Shown one piece after another: positions 43,537-54,163 of a stretch of DNA of 64,000 nucleotides. The stretch comes from an uncultured Lachnospiraceae bacterium. GTDB lineage: Bacteria; Bacillota; Clostridia; Lachnospirales; Lachnospiraceae. Where the stretch lies: NCBI GenBank assembly GCA_902765725.1, contig CACXAT010000006.1:62001-126000 (forward strand), written 5' to 3'. Below the pieces are notes generated by a model. That model was not told the origin of the DNA, made no database searches, and saw nothing but the letters and a program-made list of their open reading frames with translations. The translations under genes and the position numbers were made by a program. The stretch's first letter is position 1. Each line of letters begins with the position of its first letter.

Positions 43537-45960
43537 TTATTTTGCCACGATGTTGATGATCTTCTTCGGAACGAAGATCTCCTTCATGATGGTCTTGCCT
43601 TCCAGCTTATTGCCGAGGGCTTCCTTCGCCTTCGCGAGGGCTTCTTCCTTCGTCACGTCTGCCGGCAGCTTGATGACCGCTCTGGTCTTGCCCATCATCT
43701 GGACCGGATATTCGATCTCGTCTTCCTTCATGGCTTCTTCGTCGAAGGTCGGCCACGGTGAATGGAATACGGAGTCGTCATGACCCAGCTCTCTCCACAG
43801 CTCTTCGCCGATATGCGGCGCGAAGGGCGCGAGCATCTGGACTGCGTCTTCCAGTGTCGAGTGATCGATACCGCCTTCTGCCTGGTTCAGCTTGACCAGT
43901 GTGTTGGTATACTCCATGAATCCGGAGATGACCGTATTCAGGCTGAAGTTCTCGAATCTCTGGCTGATGGTCGCGATCATCTTGTTGTGCACGCGGACCA
44001 TCTCTCTGGACGGCTGGAAATCGGTCTTGTCCTTGTTCTCCATCACCAGGTTGTAGAACCTGTTCAGGAAACGGTATACACCGTCGATTCCTCTGTCATC
44101 CCACTCAGCGTCCAGTTCGGGCGGTCCTACGAACAGCTCGTACATGCGCAGGCTGTCACAGCCATAGTTCTCAACCAGATCATCCGGGCTGATGACATTG
44201 CCCTTGGACTTGGACATCTTGATCCCGTTCTTGCCGGTGATCATGCCCTGGTTGAACAGCTTGGTGAACGGCTCGTCGAAGTCGACAACGCCGATATCAT
44301 ACAGGAACTTGGTCCAGAATCTGGAATACAGCAGATGCAGGACCGCATGCTCAACACCGCCGATATACATATCGACCGGGAGGTACTTTGCTGCGTTCTC
44401 CTTCGAGACGAGGGCCTCGTCGTTGTGCGGATCCGCATAGCGCAGGAAGTACCAGGAGGAGCCAGCCCACTGAGGCATGGTGTTGGTCTCTCTCTTCGCC
44501 GGACCGCCGCACTGCGGGCAGGTGCAGTTGACCCAGTCATCCATGTGCGCGAGCGGTGATTCACCTGTATCGGTCGGCTCGTAGCTCTCGACATCCGGAA
44601 GCAGCACCGGCAGATCCTTCTCCGGGACCGCCACATTGCCGCACTTCGGGCAGTGGATGATCGGGATCGGCTCACCCCAGTATCTCTGTCTGGAGAAGAC
44701 CCAGTCACGCAGCTTGTAATTGACAGTCGCGCGGCCGATTCCCATCTTCTCGACGATATGGGGAGCTTCCTTCTTCATCTCGGCGCAGTCTCTGCCGGTC
44801 CAGTCCCCTGAATTGATCAGGACACCGCTGACCGCAGTGGTCGCCTCTGTCATATTCTCGATCTCCTTGCCGTCCTGGGAGATGACCTGGATGATCGGAA
44901 GGCCGAACTTCTTCGCGAAGGCAAAGTCACGGTCATCGTGCGCCGGAACGCACATGATGGCACCTGTGCCGTAATCGGACAGTACATAGTCAGAGGTCCA
45001 GATCGGGATCTTCTCACCATTGAGCGGATTGATGCAGTAGGAGCCGGTAAATACACCGGTCTTGTCCTTGTCGGACACAGCCATACGGTCTACGTTGGAC
45101 TTGTTGGCCGCATCGGCGATGTACTTCTCAACCGCGTCGCGGGTCTCATCGGTAGCCAGGCTCAGAGTGAGCTCATGCTCCGGGCTTAGAACCATGAAGG
45201 TCGCACCGTACAGGGTGTCCGGACGGGTTGTGTATACCGTGATCTTCTCTTCTCTGCCTTCGATCGGGAAATCGACCTCCGCGCCATAGCTCTTGCCGAT
45301 CCAGTCGGTCTGCATCTTCTTGACCTTCTCCGGCCATTCAAGGCGGTCAAGACCTTCCAGCAGTCTGTCCGCGTACTCGGTGATCTTCAGCATCCACTGG
45401 CGCAGATTCTTCTTCGTGACAGGAGTGCCGCAGCGTTCGCAGCAGCCGTTGACGACCTCTTCATTGGCAAGGACAGCCTTGCAGCTGGGGCACCAGTTGA
45501 GAGGGAACTCCTTCTCGTAGGCAAGTCCCTTCTTGAACAACTGCACGAAGATCCACTGTGTCCACTTATAGTACTTCGGATCAGTGGTATTGACCTCACG
45601 GTCCCAGTCATAGATCGCCGCGATCTGCTTGATCTGCTTCTTGATATTCTTAATGTTGGACTCTGTGGAGATCCTCGGATGCTGGCCGGTCTTGATCGCA
45701 TAGTTCTCAGCCGGCAGACCGAATGCGTCCCATCCCATCGGATGGATCACATAGTAGCCCTGCATCATCTTGTAGCGGCTCCACGCGTCGGAAATGACAT
45801 AGCCTCTCCAGTGTCCGACATGCAGTCCGTTTCCGGACGGATACGGAAACATATCGAGGCAGTAGTATTTCTCCTTGTCGCCCTCGACATTGATAGGATG
45901 TTCTTCCCAGTCGCGGCGCCATTTTTCCTCTATCGCGCGATGGTTATAGGATATAGCCAT
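43537..45960 (-). CDS. leuS: Leucyl-tRNA synthetase
   Basis: Class I synthetase of 807 aa. The HIGH motif appears as PYPSGNGLHVGHWRGY, KMSKS as GIKMSKSKGNVISPDD, and zinc-ribbon pairs as CPSCKAVLANEEVVNGCCERC and CPKCG...CPQCG. The editing domain includes TTRPDTLYGATF. The start at 45960 (MAISYN) is preceded by GGAGGA; an ATG at 45978 would place the SD inside the gene. Promoter at 46029-46057; the leader of about 65 bp is too short for a T-box. Confidence 0.97.
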   Translation of the reverse strand: MAISYNHRAIEEKWRRDWEEHPINVEGDKEKYYCLDMFPYPSGNGLHVGHWRGYVISDAWSRYKMMQGYYVIHPMGWDAFGLPAENYAIKTGQHPRISTESNIKNIKKQIKQIAAIYDWDREVNTTDPKYYKWTQWIFVQLFKKGLAYEKEFPLNWCPSCKAVLANEEVVNGCCERCGTPVTKKNLRQWMLKITEYADRLLEGLDRLEWPEKVKKMQTDWIGKSYGAEVDFPIEGREEKITVYTTRPDTLYGATFMVLSPEHELTLSLATDETRDAVEKYIADAANKSNVDRMAVSDKDKTGVFTGSYCINPLNGEKIPIWTSDYVLSDYGTGAIMCVPAHDDRDFAFAKKFGLPIIQVISQDGKEIENMTEATTAVSGVLINSGDWTGRDCAEMKKEAPHIVEKMGIGRATVNYKLRDWVFSRQRYWGEPIPIIHCPKCGNVAVPEKDLPVLLPDVESYEPTDTGESPLAHMDDWVNCTCPQCGGPAKRETNTMPQWAGSSWYFLRYADPHNDEALVSKENAAKYLPVDMYIGGVEHAVLHLLYSRFWTKFLYDIGVVDFDEPFTKLFNQGMITGKNGIKMSKSKGNVISPDDLVENYGCDSLRMYELFVGPPELDAEWDDRGIDGVYRFLNRFYNLVMENKDKTDFQPSREMVRVHNKMIATISQRFENFSLNTVISGFMEYTNTLVKLNQAEGGIDHSTLEDAVQMLAPFAPHIGEELWRELGHDDSVFHSPWPTFDEEAMKEDEIEYPVQMMGKTRAVIKLPADVTKEEALAKAKEALGNKLEGKTIMKEIFVPKKIINIVAK

Positions 45961-46028
45961 ATCATTTTCCTCCAACAATCTCTGTTCTGTCTGTCATGAT
46001 CTGCCGCGGCAGGGCGGCAGCGCATATA

Positions 46029-46057
46029 ATTTTATGCCTGCGTATCGGTAATGTCAA
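46029..46057 (-). promoter_or_regulatory. Promoter for leuS
   Basis: Minus strand -35 TTGACA (46052-46057), 17-bp spacer, -10 TAAAAT (46029-46034). The -35 contains the TGA stop of metF (46054-46056). Confidence 0.7.
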
Positions 46058-46971
46058 GAATTACGGAGCCTGATGCCTGACAGGTGCCGCATGTTCTTTC
46101 CCAGAAATGTTCTCAGGTGATCCTGGATCCCCTGCGCCACATCCGGCTTATTCATCGAATAGACATGCACGTGGCGGATGCCGTTTGAGTACAGGTCGAT
46201 GATCTGCTCAGCGGCAAACAGGATGCCCGCGGCCTTCATTGCTTCCGGATCATGGCCAAAGCGGTCTGACAGTGTCTTGAACCGCCTGGGAATAAAGGCC
46301 GAGGACATGCGGATAGCCTTGTAGATCTGCGTACTGTTCGTGATCGGCATGATCCCGGGGACCACCGGGACCGAGATGCCCCTCTCGCGCAGCTGGTACA
46401 GGAAATGGAAAAACAGGTCGTTGTCAAATACCATCTGCGTCGTCAGGAAGTCCACGCCTGCGTCCACCTTCTCCTTCAGATACAGGATATCTTCCAGGCT
46501 GGAGGAGCTCTCCGGATGGACCTCCGGATAGCACGCGCCGCCGATGCAGAAATCATACCCCGATTCCTTCAGCTCCGTGACAAGCTCGACGGCATGCCGG
46601 TAATCCCAGCTGCTGCGGTCCTCGTCGGTCATGTCCGCAGGGATATCGCCCCGCAGTGCCATGACATTCTCGATCCCCGCGTCGTGCATCTTCCGGATCT
46701 GTTCTCTGACGATCTCCTTTGAGGATGAGATGCACGTGAGGTGGGCCATCATGGGAACATGATGCTTTTCCTGAATGTGCTTTGCGATATCGATGGTAAA
46801 ATCGCTGGTGCCTCCGCCGGCACCGTAGGTTACACTCATAAAGGAGGGGTGCAGTGCAGCGATCCCCTCCGTCGCGCTGCGTACCGTCTCAAAAGAACTT
46901 GCTTTCTTTGGCGGAAAAACTTCAAAGGAAACAGACAGTTCGTCGCTCTTCAGGATGTCTATAATCTTCAT
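46054..46971 (-). CDS. metF: 5,10-methylenetetrahydrofolate reductase
   Basis: Flavoprotein TIM barrel of 305 aa that makes 5-methyl-THF. FEVFPPKKASSFETV, MSVTYGAGGGTSDF, NVMALRGDIP and FCIGGACYPEVHPE are the conserved blocks, and DFLTTQMVFDN precedes PVVPGIMPI. No NADH-binding eukaryotic extension. GGAGGGG precedes the ATG. No methionine synthase is near; the gene is apparently alone between obg and leuS. Confidence 0.95.
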   Translation of the reverse strand: MKIIDILKSDELSVSFEVFPPKKASSFETVRSATEGIAALHPSFMSVTYGAGGGTSDFTIDIAKHIQEKHHVPMMAHLTCISSSKEIVREQIRKMHDAGIENVMALRGDIPADMTDEDRSSWDYRHAVELVTELKESGYDFCIGGACYPEVHPESSSSLEDILYLKEKVDAGVDFLTTQMVFDNDLFFHFLYQLRERGISVPVVPGIMPITNSTQIYKAIRMSSAFIPRRFKTLSDRFGHDPEAMKAAGILFAAEQIIDLYSNGIRHVHVYSMNKPDVAQGIQDHLRTFLGKNMRHLSGIRLRNS

Positions 46972-47009
46972 CCCACCCCTCCTTACTGCCGGGACTGCTC
47001 GCCCGGGTC

Positions 47010-48317
<1,308 letters not shown>

Positions 48318-48351
48318 TCAATATGTGCAATTGCAATACGATTAGCAAAAA

Positions 48352-48380
48352 GGATGCGAATACCTGTAGTATCCGCACCC
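48352..48380 (-). terminator. Terminator after rplU-prp-rpmA
   Basis: Minus-strand hairpin with arms 48369-48380 (GGGTGCGGATAC) and 48352-48363 (GTATTCGCATCC), 12 pairs including wobbles and a 5-base loop, followed by TTTTTGCT. It lies between rpmA and obg. Confidence 0.7.
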
Positions 48381-48403
48381 CTCTCAAAAAACAATGTTCA
48401 GGC

Positions 48404-48706
48404 TCACTCAGCCGCAGCCTCAGTCTCTTCCTTCACAATGATAGAGACCTGCTTGCGATACTTGCCAAGTCTGTGGAAATGAACAACTCCGTCTGCCTTT
48501 GCGTACAGAGTATCATCCTTGCCGAGGCCTACGTTCTCACCCGGATGGATATGAGTTCCGCGCTGTCTGTAAAGGATGTTGCCAGCCTTAACAAACTGTC
48601 CGTCCGCTCTCTTAGCGCCAAGTCTCTTGGACTCGGAATCACGGCCGTTCTTAGTGGAACCGACACCTTTCTTATGAGCGAAGAACTGAAGGTTCATGTT
48701 AAGCAT
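48404..48706 (-). CDS. rpmA: 50S ribosomal protein L27 with Prp-cleaved N-terminus
   Basis: Protein of 100 aa. The N-terminus [21 protein letters not shown] has the Firmicutes extension ending LQFF, which Prp removes before alanine so that the mature protein starts AHKKG near the peptidyl-transferase centre. The prp gene lies immediately upstream. SD GGGAGGT precedes the ATG at 48706. Confidence 0.97.
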   Translation of the reverse strand: MLNMNLQFFAHKKGVGSTKNGRDSESKRLGAKRADGQFVKAGNILYRQRGTHIHPGENVGLGKDDTLYAKADGVVHFHRLGKYRKQVSIIVKEETEAAAE

Positions 48707-48726
48707 AATAAATACCTCCCGTAATT

Positions 48727-49062
48727 CTATCTTTCGATGTGTCTGATCCGGAGATTCTCCGGATAACTGTCAGCCATCTGACTGATGCCAAGATGCAGCG
48801 TCTCCATGAGAAGCTGCGAGTCATGGTCCTCCTCGCAGGGAGCTGTCAGGATGACTTTCAGGAAACCGCCCTCTTCATCTGCCTCTTCTTCCTCAAAGGA
48901 AGCCCCCGCGAGAGCCTCCAGGGCATTGACAGTTGAGATACTCAGAGCCGAAACGGCGCTGCATACGATATCGTATCCGTACTCTCCTGCACCTGCGTGG
49001 CCTTCAAATTGAAACCCGCGGTATCTGCCATCTGTATTCAGAAAGAAATCAACTGTGATCAT
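48727..49062 (-). CDS. prp: Ribosomal-processing cysteine protease Prp
   Basis: Cysteine protease of 111 aa that trims the N-terminus of L27. [22 protein letters not shown] holds the catalytic His and Cys in the family arrangement. The ATG at 49062 (MITVDFFLN) is chosen because the longer in-frame reading would be Arg/Ser-rich and would run into rplU. The gene lies between rplU and rpmA, the standard order, with about 20 bp on each side. Confidence 0.94.
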   Translation of the reverse strand: MITVDFFLNTDGRYRGFQFEGHAGAGEYGYDIVCSAVSALSISTVNALEALAGASFEEEEADEEGGFLKVILTAPCEEDHDSQLLMETLHLGISQMADSYPENLRIRHIER

Positions 49063-49084
49063 GCGGAATCCCCAAGGTTCCGTT

Positions 49085-49393
49085 TCAGGCGTTGATCTTC
49101 TCGATCTTAACCTGAGTGTACTGCTGTCTGTGGCCGTTCTTCTTGTGATATCCGGTCTTGCGCTTATACTTGTAAACGATGACCTTCTTCGCCTTACCGT
49201 TTGCCACGACCGAAGCTTCAACTGTTGCGGAAGCAACATCAGCGCCGGCCTTCAGACCATCATCGGTGCTCACTGCAAGAACAGAATCAAAGGTAACCTT
49301 CTCTCCTTCTTCCAGTCCGAGCTTCTCAACTCTGATCTCGTCGCCCTCAGCGACCTTGTACTGTTTACCACCTGTTGCGATAATAGCGTACAT
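49085..49393 (-). CDS. rplU: 50S ribosomal protein L21
   Basis: Protein of 102 aa: MYAIIATGGKQYKVAEGDEI, then KKVIVYKYKRKTGYHKKNGHRQQYTQVKI, which are diagnostic. First gene of rplU-prp-rpmA, with an attenuator-like leader. Confidence 0.98.
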   Translation of the reverse strand: MYAIIATGGKQYKVAEGDEIRVEKLGLEEGEKVTFDSVLAVSTDDGLKAGADVASATVEASVVANGKAKKVIVYKYKRKTGYHKKNGHRQQYTQVKIEKINA

Positions 49394-49490
49394 CTGGGTC
49401 TCCTCCCATTCTTAAAAAACTCGCCAGATCCGGCGGCATCCTGCATAATGGACGCACTTAGGCCTCTCTGTGCGGCATACCGGAGTACTA
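49394..49490 (-). promoter_or_regulatory. rplU leader with internal terminator (L21-leader-like)
   Basis: The transcript from the 49487-49516 promoter has about 95 nt before the SD GGGAGGAG. It includes a hairpin CGCC-GGATCT-GGCG (49422-49435 region) followed by AGTTTTTTAAG, an intrinsic terminator ahead of the start codon. A competing upstream pairing may exist. Firmicutes rplU genes are known to carry an L21 leader RNA that is thought to be bound by L21; the fit here is by position and structure only. Confidence 0.55.
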
Positions 49491-49516
49491 TAGCATAAAG
49501 CGCAGACATTCGTCAA
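49487..49516 (-). promoter_or_regulatory. Promoter for rplU-prp-rpmA
   Basis: Minus strand -35 TTGACG (49511-49516), 18-bp spacer, -10 TATAGT (49487-49492). The -35 contains the TGA stop of the rng gene (49513-49515). Confidence 0.6.
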
Positions 49517-50763
49517 CGGCTAATTTCAGTTAACGGCAGTTCAATTTTCTGCCTCGTCATCTCCACCAGTCCAAGCTTGGTCATGTCCACCACCTGGGTG
49601 CGGACCGGATCCTTCGAGGCCGCATGGCGCAGCTCCTCCATGACACGCTGGGAATTTGAAGCCTGCTTCAGATTGATGAAATCAATGAGAATGATCCCGG
49701 ACAGATTGCGCAGCCGGATCTGGCGGCAGGCTTCTCTTGCCGCCTCCAGATTCACCTCCAGAAGGGCCTCTTCCTTGGTCTTGTGCTTATTGTTTTTTGC
49801 CCTTCCCGAGTTGACATCGATCACATGGAGCGCTTCCGTAGATTCGATCACAAGATCTGCACCGCTCCTGAGGTTTACCTTCTTCGAGACAGCCCTGTCC
49901 ATCTCCCGCTCCAGGGAGAACAGCTTCTCCATGGATACCTGCGGATCCTCATACAGCCGAAGGGCCGGATAACCGGATCCCTTTTCCCCGGCAGGATCCG
50001 AGCGCATCGCCTGCAGGATCTGTCTGTAGATGCCCGGGTCATCGGTGATCACCGCTTCCACTTCTTCTGTGTGAAGGTTCGTGACCCTGTCCAGCCATCT
50101 GTGGGGCTGCTTCAGGAGATTCGTATAAGCGCTTCTGTATGGAGCCTTGAGCTTCAGATCCACCATGACAGATTCAAGGGCTGCAAGTTCATCCAGAACA
50201 GCCTTGGCACAGATCGTCTCTGCACCGTCCTCCTCCCCGGCGAGGGCCACGGAAGCGTTCGTCCTGAGCACAATGCCGCACCTTCCGATCCTTTTCTGGA
50301 TCCGGGCAAACTCTTCCGAGGACAGCACCCTGTCCTTCAGCAGAGCTCTCTTCTCCTCCGGGATCCTGCGCGATACGCCCAGGCCGACTCCCCCGGATGT
50401 AAGTACGACATAGCGTCCGCGAAGCGTGATCTTCGTGGTCAGCGACACGTCCTTCTGGCCGAAGGCATCTTTGCTGATCTGAACGACCAGCTGGTCGCCC
50501 GGCTGGATCTGATCCTTCGGGCCTTTCAGGGTATAGATCGGCTCGGCGATCTCATCAAAGGGCAGATATCCGTTCATTCCCGGCAGGATTTCCACAAAGG
50601 CCGCATGGATATTCTCCGCAACCTTCTGGACCCGGCCGATATAGATATCCCCAAGCTTTGGCCCGTCTGCCGGACTGTCCGCATGGATCTCCACCGCATG
50701 CCCGGCCTCATCCAGCAGGAAGGAGTATATCTTCTCTTCTTTTTTCTGAACGATATATTTCAT
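49513..50763 (-). CDS. rng: Ribonuclease E/G family protein
   Basis: Endoribonuclease of about 416 aa. An N-terminal S1 domain (GDIYIGRVQKVAENIHAAFVEI) is followed by the RNase H-like core and catalytic DNase I-like part with HVIDVNSGR and GIILIDFINL, where the two aspartates bind magnesium. The protein ends soon after, without a zinc-link CPxC motif or small domain, so it is at the short end for the family. I chose ATG 50763 (MKYIVQ) because AGGA is 6 bases upstream; ATG 50766 or GTG 50781 are possible. It precedes rplU. Confidence 0.93.
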   Translation of the reverse strand: MKYIVQKKEEKIYSFLLDEAGHAVEIHADSPADGPKLGDIYIGRVQKVAENIHAAFVEILPGMNGYLPFDEIAEPIYTLKGPKDQIQPGDQLVVQISKDAFGQKDVSLTTKITLRGRYVVLTSGGVGLGVSRRIPEEKRALLKDRVLSSEEFARIQKRIGRCGIVLRTNASVALAGEEDGAETICAKAVLDELAALESVMVDLKLKAPYRSAYTNLLKQPHRWLDRVTNLHTEEVEAVITDDPGIYRQILQAMRSDPAGEKGSGYPALRLYEDPQVSMEKLFSLEREMDRAVSKKVNLRSGADLVIESTEALHVIDVNSGRAKNNKHKTKEEALLEVNLEAAREACRQIRLRNLSGIILIDFINLKQASNSQRVMEELRHAASKDPVRTQVVDMTKLGLVEMTRQKIELPLTEISR

Positions 50764-50771
50764 CATAGATC

Positions 50772-51497
50772 CTACAGACACATATCTATCAGGGGCACAA
50801 ATTCATGCGCATCCGCACTGCCCCGGTCCGCGTAGACCTCATCCCGGTTGATGTGGAACATGAACTGTGTAAATGTCCTGCCTGCCGCATCCGCAAAGGC
50901 CTGCATTACCAGCTCAGGACGGATATTGTTTTCATTTCCCGCCGCAAGACCCAGGCGGATCACATCGCCTTCGGCGTCCCCGGCATCCTCCATCGCCGTG
51001 ACCTCTGCTTTATAGATCAGCGGCCTTATATTGACTTCCTTCTCTGTCTTTTTGCCTTTCTTGATGACCAGGATCTCATCCTGCTCCAGAAATGAATAAA
51101 AGGCGCTCTTCCAGTCCGGATCCCACTCGCAGCCCTCTCGGAAACGGAGCGTGTAATCCGCCCTCGCCACCTGGTTCATGCCCTTGTCCGCTTTGGTGAT
51201 GCCGATCTCACAGGCGTCGAGGAACCGGATTCCCTCCGGCACAGACAGGTTCAGCCGCTCCACGATCTCTTCTCCGGTCATGGGTGTATTGATATCAACA
51301 TCCACATACTCTGAGTCGCTGGTCATTCCCACTCCGAGGGGAAATGCGTACGACATGGACATATGCGGGCTCATGCCTTCTGTGTAGGTTACGTCGATCC
51401 CTGCCCTTCTGCAGGCTTTCTGGAAATACCGCATCATGTCAAGATGACCGATGAATTTCATCAGACCCTGTTTGGAATAACGGATACGCATTCTCAT
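50772..51497 (-). CDS. TIGR03936 family radical SAM-associated protein (DUF2344)
   Basis: Protein of 241 aa, opening RIRYSKQGLMKFIGHLDMMRYFQKACRRAG, the DUF2344 hallmark. It lacks radical SAM cysteines and is normally encoded next to, or fused with, the TIGR03960 radical SAM protein that lies just upstream here, so the two likely act together. Their substrate is not established. The rng start overlaps or abuts its end. Confidence 0.9.
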   Translation of the reverse strand: MRMRIRYSKQGLMKFIGHLDMMRYFQKACRRAGIDVTYTEGMSPHMSMSYAFPLGVGMTSDSEYVDVDINTPMTGEEIVERLNLSVPEGIRFLDACEIGITKADKGMNQVARADYTLRFREGCEWDPDWKSAFYSFLEQDEILVIKKGKKTEKEVNIRPLIYKAEVTAMEDAGDAEGDVIRLGLAAGNENNIRPELVMQAFADAAGRTFTQFMFHINRDEVYADRGSADAHEFVPLIDMCL

Positions 51498-51553
51498 ATC
51501 AGTTCAATCGTCTCCTTCATGAATCAATAATGAATCGGTGCTCACAGGATTCA

Positions 51554-53539
<1,986 letters not shown>

Positions 53540-53548
53540 ATATCTATC

Positions 53549-53604
53549 CTTGTCTGTCTTTGACGGTCCTTGACTATTCTTGTCTGTCTTTGACTGTCCT
53601 TGTC
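53549..53604 (-). repeat. Two-copy 30-bp repeat in the leader of the TIGR03960 gene
   Basis: Plus-strand copies at 53549-53574 and 53579-53604 start CTTGTCTGTCTTTGAC and differ by few bases. On the coding strand they read as AGTCAAAGACAGACAAG units with several CAAGGA SD-like elements just before the start codon. Confidence 0.7.
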
Positions 53605-53650
53605 TTTCTTTGCTTGCTCAGGTCCCTTTGTGTGACTCTGTCGAAATACA

Positions 53651-53679
53651 GATCAAGTCTGCGTAAGGCAGACTTGATC
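53651..53679. repeat. Perfect 12-bp inverted repeat
   Basis: GATCAAGTCTGC (53651-53662) and GCAGACTTGATC (53668-53679) around GTAAG. No T-run follows on either strand, so terminator function is unclear; it is positioned where the transcript of the 35-aa ORF would end. Confidence 0.75.
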
Positions 53680-53785
53680 GAAGCTGTATTACAATGTATC
53701 CTGAGTCCGGGGCCGGAACCTTGCGCCGGCCACGCAGGCAGCGCAGCCATAGTCGCCATAGCGCCGGCAGCTCACAGCCAGATCG

Positions 53786-53893
53786 TTATTTCTTCTTGGC
53801 TGCCTGCTTTCTCTTCAGCGCGGCGAGCTGCTGTGCGATCTTCTTGTTGGCTGCTTCTTTACTGTCTTTATTTTTCTTTCCAAGCTTTCCCAT
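53786..53893 (-). CDS. 35-aa lysine-rich small protein
   Basis: Short ORF of 35 codons that begins MGKLGKKNKDSKEAANKK and ends KRKQAAKKK. It is very basic (about one third Lys/Arg) and predicted helical. A strong SD AGGAGG lies 10 bases before the ATG, and an extended -10 element (TGATAGAAT) lies about 30 bp further up. No family recognised; similar tiny Lys-rich proteins exist in Clostridia. The position in an otherwise empty stretch with its own signals supports expression. Confidence 0.6.
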   Translation of the reverse strand: MGKLGKKNKDSKEAANKKIAQQLAALKRKQAAKKK

Positions 53894-54022
53894 TGTTGCT
53901 TAACCTCCTGATTGTAGGTTATTCTATCACACACAGCTCTACTTAGAAACACAATAATTCATTTCTATTTTTCTGATTTCTGCAGCACTTCTTTTTCACT
54001 TTAATTTCATAAGGAGGAACTG

Positions 54023-54127
54023 ATGATCCATCAATTGACAGAAGAACTACGCGCAATCGATCAGCAGATCAAAGATCTGAGGGCAGAAATATGTAAGGAA
54101 GACCGCCCGGGTCGGGCGGTCTTCCTG
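54023..54127 (+). other. Possible small plus-strand ORF with strong SD
   Basis: AAGGAGGAACTG precedes ATG 54023, giving a helical, coiled-coil-like peptide (MIHQLTEELRAIDQQIKDLR). The frame has no stop before the terminator hairpin at 54097-54125 and continues open antisense to the next gene, to 54670, which is not credible as protein. The marked end is only the end of the hairpin. It may be the remnant of a small gene whose end was lost, or a leader peptide. Confidence 0.25.
54097..54125 (-). terminator. Terminator of the molybdenum hydroxylase operon
   Basis: Perfect 13-bp stem GGAAGACCGCCCG / CGGGCGGTCTTCC around a 3-base loop, followed on minus by TTACATATTTC. It lies about 40 bp after the large-subunit stop. 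Confidence 0.75.
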
Positions 54128-54163
54128 GTCTTCCTGCAGCTTAGCTTGTTTTTCAGTTTTGCC

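Noticed and set aside
45961..46053. T-box riboswitch before leuS
   Set aside because: The leader after the promoter is about 65 nt, too short for a T-box, and no specifier or antiterminator bulge is visible.
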